A DNA stretch of 64,000 bases, taken from NCBI GenBank assembly GCA_041655275.1, contig JBBAFU010000002.1, forward strand, positions 1-64,000. Reading direction: 5' to 3'. The notes under the pieces were generated by a model, which saw nothing but the letters and a program-made list of their open reading frames with translations, ran no database searches and had not been told where the DNA came from. The position numbers and the translations under genes are program-made. Below are positions 44,612 through 54,208 of this stretch, piece by piece. Origin of the DNA: JAJYRX01 sp041655275 (GTDB lineage: Bacteria > Pseudomonadota > Gammaproteobacteria > Burkholderiales > Burkholderiaceae_B). How positions within the stretch are numbered: position 1 is the first letter of the stretch; every line of letters begins with the position of its first letter.

Positions 44612-45452
44612 CAGGACCGGCCAGGCCCAGCCGCGTGCAGATGGCCTGGGTGGCCGCCGCCTGGTTGAGCGTGTAGAAGTGCAGGCCCGGCGCCCCGCCT
44701 TCCAGCAGGCGCCGGCACAGATCCGCAACGAAATCGACACCGAAGTCACGCAACGAGGCCTTGTCCTCGCCGAAGTCCGTGAGCCGCAGGCGCAGCCAGC
44801 GCGGCACTTCGGCACCGCAGATGTTCGAGAAGCGCAGCAACTGTGCCGCATTGGTGATGGGCATGATGCCGGGCACCACCGGCGTAGCCACACCTTGCGC
44901 CGCCAGCCGGTCGACGAAGTCGAAATAGGCATCGGCGTTGAAGAAGTACTGGGTAATGGCGCTGTCGGCGCCCGCACGCAACTTGCCCACGAAATAGCCC
45001 AGATCCTCGGCGGCACTCGTCGCCTGGGGATGCGCCTCGGGATAGGCGGCCACCTCGATATGGAAGTGATCGCCGCTGTGCTCGCGAATGAAAGCAACCA
45101 GCTCGTTGGCATAGTGCAGCTCGCCCGAATCACCCCCCATGCCTGAGGGCAGATCACCGCGCAGCGCGACAATGCGCGTCACGCCCAGTGCCTGATACTG
45201 ATCCAGCATCTCGGCCAGGAAGGCACGGCTGGCGCCCACGCAGGACAGGTGCGGCGCTGCCGTGCAGCCCAGGGTCTGCAGCATCTGCAGCGTTTCCAGC
45301 GTGCCGCCCCGTGTGGATCCGCCGGCGCCGAAAGTGACGCTCACATACTCCGGATGCAGGCCCATGAGCTGCTTGGCCGAGCGGATGAGTCGCTCGCGTG
45401 CCGCCACGTCGCGCGGCGGGAAGAACTCCAGACTGATGGCGGGGCGCTTCAT
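44571..45452 (-). CDS. metF: 5,10-methylenetetrahydrofolate reductase
   Basis: This 293-residue TIM-barrel flavoprotein opens with ISLEFFPPRD and has VSVTFGAGGSTRGGTLET, HLSCVG, RIVALRGDLPSG, VAAYPEAHPQA and AITQYFFNADAYFDFVD. It makes 5-methyl-THF for methionine synthesis. It shares an ATGA start-stop overlap with the upstream phage-holin-like gene, forming the transcription unit ahcY - holin-like - metF. The C-terminal 13 codons overlap the cyclo-ligase gene on the other strand. Confidence 0.95.
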   Translation of the reverse strand: MKRPAISLEFFPPRDVAARERLIRSAKQLMGLHPEYVSVTFGAGGSTRGGTLETLQMLQTLGCTAAPHLSCVGASRAFLAEMLDQYQALGVTRIVALRGDLPSGMGGDSGELHYANELVAFIREHSGDHFHIEVAAYPEAHPQATSAAEDLGYFVGKLRAGADSAITQYFFNADAYFDFVDRLAAQGVATPVVPGIMPITNAAQLLRFSNICGAEVPRWLRLRLTDFGEDKASLRDFGVDFVADLCRRLLEGGAPGLHFYTLNQAAATQAICTRLGLAGPVTVAAPATAIPCR

Positions 45453-45787
45453 GCCAGCATCCCGATCAGCACGGCCGAGACCAGACTGTAGACGAGTGCG
45501 CCCAGGAAGGCCCAGCCGAAGCCGTCAACGTGGAAGCCCTGCAATATGCTGCCGGCAAACCAGAATACCAGGGCGTTCACGACCAGCAGGAACAGGCCGA
45601 GGGTGACCATGGTGATGGGCAGGGTGAGCACGATGAGCAACGGCTTGACCAGCGTATTGAGCAGCCCCAGAATCAGTGCCGCCACCAGCGCGCTGCCAAA
45701 GCCGCCCAGGGTGATGCCGGGCACCAGCCAGGCCACGACGAGCAGCGAGACGGCGTTGAGCACCCAGAGCAGGAGAAGAACAGCCAT
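45449..45787 (-). CDS. YvlD/phage holin family IV membrane protein
   Basis: This 112-residue protein consists of four membrane helices: residues about 2-20, 28-45, 55-78 and 88-110. The ALILGLLNTLVKPLLIVLTLPITMVTLGLF stretch is typical of the YvlD/DUF360 family. The family function is unknown; the holin label is historical. It is conserved between ahcY and metF in many betaproteobacteria and is translationally coupled to metF by a 4-bp overlap, so it will follow SAH-riboswitch control. Confidence 0.88.
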   Translation of the reverse strand: MAVLLLLWVLNAVSLLVVAWLVPGITLGGFGSALVAALILGLLNTLVKPLLIVLTLPITMVTLGLFLLVVNALVFWFAGSILQGFHVDGFGWAFLGALVYSLVSAVLIGMLA

Positions 45788-45804
45788 TGCAGACTCCGTG
45801 CCGC

Positions 45805-47217
45805 CTAGTAGCGGTAATGGTCGGGCTTGTAGGGCCCGTCGACAGACACATGGATGTACTCGGCCTGATCGGGGCGCAGGCGCGTGAGCTGCACACCCAG
45901 CTTGCCCAGATGCAGGCGGGCCACCTTCTCGTCAAGATGCTTGGGCAGCACATAGACCCGGCCGCGTTCGTAGGCATCGCCGCGTGTGAACAGCTCGATC
46001 TGCGCCATCGTCTGGTTGGTGAACGAGGCCGACATGACAAATGACGGATGGCCCGTGGCGCAGCCCAGGTTGACCAGTCGCCCCCTGGCCAGAAGGATGA
46101 TGCGTTTGCCGTCGGGGAAGATCACGTGGTCGACCTGCGGCTTGATCTCTTCCCACTGCAGGTCCGCCAGCGAGGCGACGTCGATCTCGTTATCGAAGTG
46201 ACCGATATTGCACACAATGGCCTGATCCTTCATGCGCGCCATGTGCTCATGCGTGATCACGTGGTAGTTGCCGGTGGCGGTGACGAAAATGTCGGCCTGG
46301 TCGGCCACTTCGTCCAGCGTGACCACCCGATAACCTTCCATGGCCGCCTGCAGCGCGCAGATGGGGTCGATCTCGGTCACCCAGACCTGGGCACGCAGGG
46401 CCGCCAGGGCCTGGGCGCAACCCTTGCCCACATCACCGAAACCGCAGACGACGGCAATCTTGCCCGCCACCATCACATCGGTGGCGCGCTTGATGCCGTC
46501 CACCAGCGACTCGCGGCAGCCATAGAGGTTGTCGAACTTGGACTTGGTGACGGAATCATTCACATTGATGGCGGGAAAGGCCAGCTCGCCGTCGCGCGCC
46601 ATCTGGTAGAGACGCTGCACCCCGGTAGTGGTTTCCTCGGTGACACCGCGAATCGCCGCCAGGCGGGTGGAATACCATTGCGGGTCCTGTGCCAGACGGT
46701 CACGGATGGCGGCGTGCAGCACGCGCTCCTCTTCGCCGGCCGCGGTGTTCAGCACCGACGGGTCACGCTCGGCACGCGCGCCCAGATGCAGCAGCAGGGT
46801 GGCGTCACCACCGTCATCCAGAATCATGTTGGCGTGATTGTCATCAGGCCAGTTGAAGATCTCGTGTGCATACTCCCAGTACTCCGCCAGCGTCTCGCCC
46901 TTCACGGCAAACACGGGAATGCCGTCGGCGGCAATGGCCGCCGCAGCGTGATCCTGGGTGGAGAAGATGTTGCACGATGCCCAGCGCACCTGGGCCCCCA
47001 GCGCGACCAGGGTCTCGATCAGGACGGCGGTCTGTATGGTCATGTGCAGGCTGCCCGCAATACGGGCGCCCGCGAGCGGACGGGCGGCGGCGAATTCCTC
47101 GCGCGTGGCCATCAGGCCCGGCATCTCGGTTTCGGCAATCGCGATCTCGCGCCGGCCCCAGCCGGCCAGTGCGATGTCGGCAATGACGTAGTCGTTTTCA
47201 GTCAGTACGGTACTCAT
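45805..47217 (-). CDS. ahcY: S-adenosylhomocysteine hydrolase
   Basis: This 470-residue enzyme splits SAH into adenosine and homocysteine using bound NAD. Motifs include HMTIQTAVLIETL, SCNIFSTQDHAAAAIA, NVNDSVTKSKFDNLYGCRESL, the Rossmann VCGFGDVGKGCAQALA, and the C-terminal KPDHYRY with its functional Lys and Tyr. The ATG at 47217 (MSTVLTENDYV) follows AGAGGAG. The open frame continues 27 codons upstream but those lie in the SAH-riboswitch leader. It heads an operon with the holin-like gene and metF. Confidence 0.96.
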   Translation of the reverse strand: MSTVLTENDYVIADIALAGWGRREIAIAETEMPGLMATREEFAAARPLAGARIAGSLHMTIQTAVLIETLVALGAQVRWASCNIFSTQDHAAAAIAADGIPVFAVKGETLAEYWEYAHEIFNWPDDNHANMILDDGGDATLLLHLGARAERDPSVLNTAAGEEERVLHAAIRDRLAQDPQWYSTRLAAIRGVTEETTTGVQRLYQMARDGELAFPAINVNDSVTKSKFDNLYGCRESLVDGIKRATDVMVAGKIAVVCGFGDVGKGCAQALAALRAQVWVTEIDPICALQAAMEGYRVVTLDEVADQADIFVTATGNYHVITHEHMARMKDQAIVCNIGHFDNEIDVASLADLQWEEIKPQVDHVIFPDGKRIILLARGRLVNLGCATGHPSFVMSASFTNQTMAQIELFTRGDAYERGRVYVLPKHLDEKVARLHLGKLGVQLTRLRPDQAEYIHVSVDGPYKPDHYRY

Positions 47218-47283
47218 GATGCTCCTCTGAGCCTGCGCCGGGGGAAGGGCAGCGGCGCCCATCCCTGCCCGCGCAGGGCAACG

Positions 47284-47387
47284 ATGGGCGCCGTTCATGA
47301 TGAAGACTTCTGATGAAGGTTCCTGAGCCTGGCGGCCCGCACGAGCACCGGAAGACGGTGACGCGGGCCGGCGCAGCGCCCCTCAGG
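47284..47387 (-). ncRNA. SAH riboswitch
   Basis: The minus-strand leader of ahcY reads CCTGAGGGGCGCTGCGCC at its 5-prime end, a GGCCCGC hairpin with GCGGGCC, then CCAGGCTCAGGAACC and, near the end, GAACGGCGCCCATC. This matches the SAH riboswitch: P1 is formed by CCTGAG/CTCAGG, and the 3-prime GGCGCCC can pair back with GGGGCGCTGC to form the pseudoknot. SAH riboswitches are typically found upstream of ahcY in betaproteobacteria and turn expression on when SAH accumulates. A further CCCTGC/GCAGGG hairpin lies between it and the gene. Confidence 0.9.
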
Positions 47388-47398
47388 AAGAATGCCTG

Positions 47399-47404
47399 AT
47401 TATA
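47399..47404 (-). promoter_or_regulatory. -10 element of the ahcY promoter
   Basis: TATAAT on the minus strand, about 12 bp before the first base of the SAH riboswitch, positions transcription to begin at the aptamer. The -35 is weak (TCTGAA at 17-bp spacing). It separates ahcY from metK as an independent unit. Confidence 0.6.
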
Positions 47405-47433
47405 ACCGCAGCCGGATGGCGTTCAGACAGCGC

Positions 47434-48603
<1,170 letters not shown>

Positions 48604-48852
48604 GCATCCAGATTTTCAGCTGAGCCCGCCAGCTGGGTTGAACGAAAGGCGTTGCACCAGAGGGCCGACACAATGAAAACCCGGCGCGACGCTTTAGCGG
48701 TATATCAGGACGGGCAGCCGCGGATACTGCCGGCGGCTGGTACCGTACTTCGCCCCGCAAGTTGTCGGTTAACTCGGCGATGGCTGCGATTTTACGCGAA
48801 AATGTCGGGCATTGCCCGTTGACTCCCAAGATTGATAAGGTTTTCAGCCCCC
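48604..48852 (-). promoter_or_regulatory. Divergent metK/lpxL intergenic region with a structured metK leader
   Basis: This 249-bp gap has no gene. On the metK side there is a perfect 7-bp stem CAGCCGC/GCGGCTG (48715-48721 with 48733-48739, 11-nt loop). Near the start codon CAGCT/AGCTG flanks GGCGGGCTC. A TAAAAT element on the minus strand is a possible -10, giving a leader of roughly 180 nt. I could not match the leader to a known SAM riboswitch class, so it is listed only as a candidate cis-regulatory RNA. Confidence 0.35.
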
Positions 48853-49710
48853 ATGCTCCTGGCCCTGTTTCACGTACTGGCACGCCTTCCACTGCCATTG
48901 CTGCACGCCACGGGCCGCTTTCTGGGGCGGCTTGTGTACCGGTTTCCGGGGCGCTATCGCCTGCGTCTGGATCGCAATGCCCGCCAGGCCGGTTACTTCG
49001 AGCGCCGCTTCGCCAGGCGCGCTTCGGCCGAGACCGGTGCCATGATCCTGGAGACGCCCAAGGTCTGGCTGGATCACGCCCGCTGCCTCGATCGGGTAAT
49101 CAGCGACGAGGAGCATGTCATCGAGCGGGTGCGCAGCCAGGGACGCGGCATCCTGTTCCTGACCCCGCACCTGGGCTGCTTCGAGATCACGGCGCGCCAT
49201 ATTGCACGCCGCCAGCCGATCACCGTCATGTATCGGCCTCCGCGCTGGGCACCCCTGGCGCCGGTGATGGCAAGGGCACGCGAGCTGCCCGGCCTGGCCG
49301 CCGTGCCCGCCAATCGCCAGGGCGTGCGCGAGTTCGTACGCGCCCTGCGCCGCGGAGAGGCTGTGGGCCTGCTGCCCGATCAGGTGCCCGGCGGCGGTGA
49401 AGGGCTGTGGACGCCCTTCTTCGGGCGCCCGGCCTATACCATGACCCTGGCGGCACGGCTGGCGCTGCAGACCGGCGTAGCCGTGGTCCTGACGGCGGGT
49501 GAACGCCTGCCGCACGGGCGCGGCTGGCGCATCCATTACCAGCAGCTCGAAGAGCCCCTGCCCACCGAAGTGCCGGAACTCGTGGCCGCCATCAATCAGG
49601 CCATGGAAACGCTGATCCGGCGCCTGCCCGAGCAATACCTCTGGAGCTACAGCCGCTACAAGCGGCCCGAAGGTGCGCCCGAACGTCCTGAATCCCCCCC
49701 GTTTCCATGA
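48853..49710 (+). CDS. lpxL: Lipid A biosynthesis acyltransferase (LpxL/HtrB family), first copy
   Basis: This 285-residue inner-membrane acyltransferase has an N-terminal hydrophobic helix (LLALFHVLARLPLPLLHATG), the catalytic HLGCFE box (H-x4-E), and the substrate motif LLPDQVPGGGEGLWTPFFG. It adds a secondary acyl chain to Kdo-lipid A or its precursor. The ATG at 48853 is preferred to a TTG seven codons earlier. It overlaps a second family member by 4 bp; such tandem pairs are common in Bordetella and Ralstonia. Which acyl position each uses cannot be predicted. Confidence 0.9.
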   Translation: MLLALFHVLARLPLPLLHATGRFLGRLVYRFPGRYRLRLDRNARQAGYFERRFARRASAETGAMILETPKVWLDHARCLDRVISDEEHVIERVRSQGRGILFLTPHLGCFEITARHIARRQPITVMYRPPRWAPLAPVMARARELPGLAAVPANRQGVREFVRALRRGEAVGLLPDQVPGGGEGLWTPFFGRPAYTMTLAARLALQTGVAVVLTAGERLPHGRGWRIHYQQLEEPLPTEVPELVAAINQAMETLIRRLPEQYLWSYSRYKRPEGAPERPESPPFP

Positions 49711-50603
49711 AGCTTCGCACCGGCAGCACCGTGCTGCACGCCCTCTTCCGCCACCTGGGCCGCCTGTCCTGGCCGCGCAGGCACCGTCGTGCCCGCCTGC
49801 TGGCCTGGCTGGCGCGCCACTTCATGCGCTCGCGCGTCCACGTGGTGCGCACGAACCTGCGCCTGTGCTTTCCCGAAAGTACAGCCGCGCAGCGTGAAGC
49901 CTGGCTGAAGCATCATTTCCTGCTGCTGGCACAGTCCGTGATCGATCGCGGCCTGCTGTGGTTCGGCCCTGAAGCGGACATTCGCGCCGGCACACCCATC
50001 ACCGGCCTGGAACACCTGCAGGCCCTGCTGGACGCGCGCCGTCCCGTCATCCTGCTGGCGCCGCACATGATAGGCCTGGATGCCGCCGCCACCCGCCTGA
50101 CGCTGTTCCTGAAAGAATCGGCCACCATGTATACGCCGCAAAGCCATCCCGGCATCGACGCCCTGGTGCGCCGGGGCCGGGGGCGCTTCAATACCGTTCA
50201 TCTGGTCAGCCGTCGCGAAGGCATTCGGGGTCTGCTGGCTCACCTGCGCCGTGGCGTGCCCGTGTATTATCTGCCCGACATGGATTTCGGGCGAAAAGGG
50301 GCCATCTTCGTGCCTTTCTTCGGCATCCCGGCCGCCACCCTGCCGACGACGGCGCAGATTGCGCGCCGCTGGGACGCCGCCGTCGTGCCCATCCTGAGCC
50401 GGCTGGACGCGCAGACGGGCCAATATCACATCCGTGTCCTGCCACCGCTGGCCGACTTTCCCGGCGAAGAAAGCCTGGAGGACGCCACGGCACGCCTGAA
50501 TCGGAAAATCGAGGCCTGGGTGCGCGAAGATCCACCGCAATATTACTGGGTGCACCGGCGGTTCAAGACGCAGCCCGACATTAGCCGGCCCAAGCCCTAC
50601 TGA
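49707..50603 (+). CDS. Lipid A biosynthesis acyltransferase (LpxL/LpxM family), second copy
   Basis: This 298-residue paralogue of the preceding gene has the catalytic motif HMIGLD (H-x4-D), the conserved VRTNLRLCFPE segment, YLPDMDFGRKGAIFVPFFG and PPQYYWVHRRFK. It probably adds the second secondary acyl chain of lipid A. Its start overlaps the first gene (ATGA). The next gene downstream is DUF484, whereas dapF would usually come in between. Confidence 0.9.
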   Translation: MKLRTGSTVLHALFRHLGRLSWPRRHRRARLLAWLARHFMRSRVHVVRTNLRLCFPESTAAQREAWLKHHFLLLAQSVIDRGLLWFGPEADIRAGTPITGLEHLQALLDARRPVILLAPHMIGLDAAATRLTLFLKESATMYTPQSHPGIDALVRRGRGRFNTVHLVSRREGIRGLLAHLRRGVPVYYLPDMDFGRKGAIFVPFFGIPAATLPTTAQIARRWDAAVVPILSRLDAQTGQYHIRVLPPLADFPGEESLEDATARLNRKIEAWVREDPPQYYWVHRRFKTQPDISRPKPY

Positions 50604-50666
50604 AGAATGGCCCGCCGGCGCACAGCTGTCCTACAATGGGCCACCCATGGCTGACACCGCGATCTG

Positions 50667-51359
50667 ATGACCACCCCTACGCTCACCGCCGCCGATGTGG
50701 CCCGCTTCCTCAGTGAACATCCTGAATTCTTCATTGAACACGAGGACGTGTTCACGCAGCTGGCGATACCGCATCCGCATCAGGCGCGCGCCATCTCGCT
50801 GGGCGAGCGCCAGGTACTGAGCCTGCGCACACGCACCCGCGAGCTCGAGCGCCAGCTCAGCGGCCTGATCCATCATGCATCCGGCAACGAACGTCTGGCG
50901 CAGCTGCTCACGCACTGGTGTGCCGAACTGCTGTCCGAGGATGACGCCCAGGCCCTGCCCGGGCGCATTGTCCGGGGCCTGGCGCATCACTTCAGCCTGC
51001 CCGACATCGCCCTGCGCCTGTGGGACCTGCCGCAGCTGACACCGGACTCTCCCCATGGCGAGGCGGTGAGCCAGGCCATCGTCGATGCGGTCTGCGCCCT
51101 GTCGCAACCCGTGTGCACGCCGGTGGACAGCCAGCCCGTCGCTTCCCTGCTGACGCCATCTTCGCTGTCCATGGCAGTGCTGCCCCTGCGTCTGGCCACC
51201 GCCGCGTCGCCCTGCATCGGCGTGCTGGTGCTGGGCTCCGGCGAGCCGGGGCGCTTCACATCCGACATGGGCACCGAGCTCCTGCAGCTTGTGGGGCGGC
51301 TTGCCGGCGCGGCCCTGGCACGCCTGGATGACCCGGCCCTGCGTGCCGGCCCGGCCTGA
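50667..51359 (+). CDS. DUF484 (YigA-like) GAF-fold protein
   Basis: This 230-residue protein has the DUF484 start VARFLSEHPEFFIEHEDVFTQLAIPH, a basic-helical segment and a GAF-like C-terminal half (about 100-225) that includes SMAVLPLRLATAASPCIGVLVLGS and FTSDMGTELLQLVGRLAGAALARL. Function is unknown, but the gene is almost always next to xerC, as here (21 bp upstream), usually behind dapF. I see no enzymatic motif. Confidence 0.88.
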   Translation: MTTPTLTAADVARFLSEHPEFFIEHEDVFTQLAIPHPHQARAISLGERQVLSLRTRTRELERQLSGLIHHASGNERLAQLLTHWCAELLSEDDAQALPGRIVRGLAHHFSLPDIALRLWDLPQLTPDSPHGEAVSQAIVDAVCALSQPVCTPVDSQPVASLLTPSSLSMAVLPLRLATAASPCIGVLVLGSGEPGRFTSDMGTELLQLVGRLAGAALARLDDPALRAGPA

Positions 51360-51380
51360 CGGCCCGTACTGAAGCCGGTC

Positions 51381-52397
51381 ATGCCTGCGCCCGTGCTGCC
51401 ACCGCCTGTAGAACAGTGGTTGCAGGAATTGCGCACCGGACGGCGCTATGCGGCACACACCCTGGCGGCATACCGGCGCGACCTGCAGCAGCTGATAGCC
51501 CAAACCCCGGATCGCACGCTTGATTCCCTGACGGAAAGCGATATTCGCACGGCACTGGCGCGCCTGCACGGGCGCGGCCTGTCACCCGGCACGCTGGCAC
51601 GCATGCTGTCGGCATGGCGAAGCTTCTATCAGTGGCGGGCGCCACAGGCCGGTCTGGCGGCCAATCCGGTACAGGGCGTGCGTGCACCACGGCGACCGGC
51701 ACGCCTGCCCAGGGCCTTGTCGGTGGACCAGACCGCGCAATTGCTCGATGCAGCGCCCGACGCGCAGGACACCGGGACACCCGCGCAATGGCGCGACCAG
51801 GCCATGTTCGAGCTGCTGTATTCCAGCGGCCTGCGTGTGGCCGAGCTGGCGTCTCTGGATGTGGTCTATCACCAGGACAAGGACCATCAGTCCACCGGCT
51901 GGCTCGAGCTTGACGATGCCGATGTGATCGTTCGCGGCAAGGGCGGACGCACACGCCGCCTGCCCCTGGGCCGCAAGGCCATGGAAGCGCTGCGCATCTG
52001 GCTCGCGCAGCGTCCGGCCCTGCTGCCCGCAGCCGCGGATGCCGACAGCCGTGCGGCCCTGTTCCTGGGCGTGCGGGGTGCGCGCATCAGCGTGCGCACG
52101 ATCCAGCGCCGGCTGGAGCGGCGCGCCCGGGAGGCCGGGCTGCCCGTACATGTACACCCCCATGGTCTGCGCCACAGCTTTGCCAGCCACCTGCTGCAAT
52201 CCGCCCAGGACCTGCGTGCCGTTCAGGAACTGCTGGGCCATGCCAATATTTCCACAACGCAGATCTATACGCGGCTGGACTTCCAGCACCTCGCCCAGGT
52301 GTACGACAAGGCTCATCCGCGCGCCCATCGCAAGGAAGGACAAGAGGAAAAGCAGGTCACCGACCCAAGCGGCACCGGCTCAGTCAAGCGCAAGTAG
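51381..52397 (+). CDS. xerC: Tyrosine recombinase XerC
   Basis: This 338-residue recombinase has an N-terminal core-binding domain (about 1-95) and a catalytic domain with first Arg in LLYSSGLRVAELASL, Lys in VRGKGGRTRRLPLG, the HGLRHSFASHLL box, the second His in LGHANISTTQIYTRLDF and the Tyr nucleophile in the same stretch. With XerD it resolves chromosome dimers at dif. An insertion DVVYHQDKDHQSTGWLEL, seen in related betaproteobacteria, precedes the Lys. Its end overlaps the converging znuA by 18 bp. Confidence 0.93.
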   Translation: MPAPVLPPPVEQWLQELRTGRRYAAHTLAAYRRDLQQLIAQTPDRTLDSLTESDIRTALARLHGRGLSPGTLARMLSAWRSFYQWRAPQAGLAANPVQGVRAPRRPARLPRALSVDQTAQLLDAAPDAQDTGTPAQWRDQAMFELLYSSGLRVAELASLDVVYHQDKDHQSTGWLELDDADVIVRGKGGRTRRLPLGRKAMEALRIWLAQRPALLPAAADADSRAALFLGVRGARISVRTIQRRLERRAREAGLPVHVHPHGLRHSFASHLLQSAQDLRAVQELLGHANISTTQIYTRLDFQHLAQVYDKAHPRAHRKEGQEEKQVTDPSGTGSVKRK

Positions 52398-53309
52398 GAG
52401 CTGGTCGGCGTTCCAGCGCATCATCCCCATATAGCTGCCCGCCGCGTGTCCGGGCGCATCGAGCGCATCGGAATACAGGGGTCCGGCCACCGTGACGCCG
52501 GCCTCGCGCGCCAGTTGCCGCACCAGGCGCGGGTGGCTGCCCTTCTCGATGAAGACGCCGACGCGTCCCGGCGCATCGCGCGCCAGATCGATCAGGGCCG
52601 CCACTTCACGCGCAGAAGGTTCGGCATCGCTGGACAGGCCGGCCGCCGAAAGGAATGCGATGCCCCAGGCGGCGCCCGCATAACCAAAGGCCTGATGGCC
52701 GGTGATGGCGGTCAGCTGCCGCCCGGACAGGGCGGCAAACCGCGCGCGCAGTTCGGCATCCAGTGCCGCCAGCTCGGCCAGGAAACGGTCGGCACGATCC
52801 CGGTAGGCCGCCGCCTTTCCGGCATCGGCCGCCGCCAGGCCTGCGGCAATGTTTTCCACATAGCGCATGGCATGACGCACATCCTGCCACGCATGGGGGT
52901 CATGCCCGCCATGGTCATGATGGTCGTGATCATGGTCCCCGGTATCGGCAAGCTCGAGCGGCGTCACACCCGCGCTGGCCACAATGCGCTGCCCCGCGAA
53001 ACCCGATGACGCCACCAGGCGCCCCATCCAGGTCTCGAATCCCAGCCCGTTCTCGATGAGCACATCGGCACGCGCCAGGTGCTGCACGGCCTGCGGCGAA
53101 GGCTCCCAGGAATGCGGATCGCGGTTGGGCCCCACCAGGACATCCAGCACGATGTCGTCGCCACCCACGGCCCGGACCAGATCGCCCAGCACGGAAAAGC
53201 TTGCCACCACGCGCAGTGGCTGCGCCTGTGCCGGCACGCCCGGTGCCGCCATCGCGACAAGCACCAGCAGACCCGCCAGCCAGCGTCGCGGATTCAAAGT
53301 CGGATTCAT
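52380..53309 (-). CDS. znuA: Zinc ABC transporter substrate-binding protein
   Basis: This 309-residue cluster A-I binding protein has a signal peptide ending near VPAQAQ. Metal His residues are in NRDPHSWEPSP and GGHDPHAWQDV; a His/Asp-rich loop (DHDHDHHDHGGHD, about 145-160) is typical of ZnuA. A later conserved GHQAFGYAGAAWGI and the C-terminal Asp region complete the fold. It captures periplasmic zinc. It is the last gene of the znu operon: the ATG overlaps the znuB stop by 4 bp. The longer open frame reading into znuB is not coding. Confidence 0.92.
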   Translation of the reverse strand: MNPTLNPRRWLAGLLVLVAMAAPGVPAQAQPLRVVASFSVLGDLVRAVGGDDIVLDVLVGPNRDPHSWEPSPQAVQHLARADVLIENGLGFETWMGRLVASSGFAGQRIVASAGVTPLELADTGDHDHDHHDHGGHDPHAWQDVRHAMRYVENIAAGLAAADAGKAAAYRDRADRFLAELAALDAELRARFAALSGRQLTAITGHQAFGYAGAAWGIAFLSAAGLSSDAEPSAREVAALIDLARDAPGRVGVFIEKGSHPRLVRQLAREAGVTVAGPLYSDALDAPGHAAGSYMGMMRWNADQLLLALD

Positions 53310-54208
53310 ACACCCTCCACCAGACTCGACAGGCGGCGGGCCCGTGCACGGGCCTCGCGCAGGGCCTGCACCAGGCCGCCGTGCGGCCCGAACGTCAGGG
53401 ACAGGCCGTACACCAGGCCCGCCGCCAGGATGATGGCCGGCGACGCCGGCACATCGGCATGAAAGGACGCCAGCAGCCCGGACCAGGATGCCAGCATGCC
53501 GAGGATGGCCGCCAGCACCATCTGCGCCCCCATGGAACGCACCCAGAAACGCGCCGCCGTGGCCGGCAGCATCATGATGCCCACCACCATCAGTGTGCCC
53601 AGCACCTGGAAGCCCGCCACCAGTGTGGCCACCAGCAACACCAGGAACACCATGTGGCTGAGCGCACCCGCCAGGCCCTCCTGACGCAGGAAGGACGGAT
53701 CCAGGCACTCGATCAGCAAAGGGCGGTAGATGAGCGCCAGTACGGGCAGGACAACGCTCGCGTTCAGCGCCACCAGCAGCAGGGCCGCATCATCCAGACC
53801 CAGCACCGTGCCGAACAGCACGTGGATCAGATCCATATTGGTGCCGCGCAAGGACACCAGCAGAACCCCCAGACCCAGCGACACCAGATAGAAGGCGGCA
53901 AAGCTGGCATCCTCGCGCTGCGGCGTCCAGCGCGCCACGAGTGCCGACAGCACGGCCACCACCAGGCCCGTGATCATGCCGCCCAGCGCCATCGCGCCCA
54001 GAGACAGGCCGGCCAGCAGGAAGCCCGCCGCCACACCTGGCAGGATGGCGTGCGCCATGGCATCGCCCATCAGGCTGAGGCGGCGCAGCACCAGCAGGAC
54101 ACCCAGCGGACCGGCGGCAAGCGACAGGGCCACCGCCCCCGCGAGCGCACGGCGCATGAAGCCGTAATCGACGAAAGGCTGAAACAGGAAGGCAAGCAGA
54201 TCACTCAT
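53306..54208 (-). CDS. znuB: Zinc ABC transporter permease
   Basis: This 300-residue ABC-3 family permease has eight or nine membrane helices. Typical segments are RRALAGAVALSLAAGPLGVLLVLRRLSLMGDAMAHAILPGV, VSLRGTNMDLIHVLFGTVLG and the coupling region QVLGTLMVVGIMMLPATAARF. It pairs with ZnuC and ZnuA to import zinc. The start at 54208 (MSDLLAFLFQPF) overlaps the znuC stop by 4 bp. Confidence 0.92.
   Translation of the reverse strand: MSDLLAFLFQPFVDYGFMRRALAGAVALSLAAGPLGVLLVLRRLSLMGDAMAHAILPGVAAGFLLAGLSLGAMALGGMITGLVVAVLSALVARWTPQREDASFAAFYLVSLGLGVLLVSLRGTNMDLIHVLFGTVLGLDDAALLLVALNASVVLPVLALIYRPLLIECLDPSFLRQEGLAGALSHMVFLVLLVATLVAGFQVLGTLMVVGIMMLPATAARFWVRSMGAQMVLAAILGMLASWSGLLASFHADVPASPAIILAAGLVYGLSLTFGPHGGLVQALREARARARRLSSLVEGV

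Noticed and set aside
48604..48780. SAM-II riboswitch before metK, suggested by a CCGCTAAAGCG string
   Set aside because: The other conserved blocks of SAM-II (the CTTGCAGCCAC-type stem and TTAAA) are absent, so the string is taken as coincidence.
53310..53708. N-terminal extension of znuA to 442 residues
   Set aside because: The extension is Gly/His-rich out-of-frame znuB sequence; the signal peptide and the 4-bp overlap with znuB fix the start at 53309.
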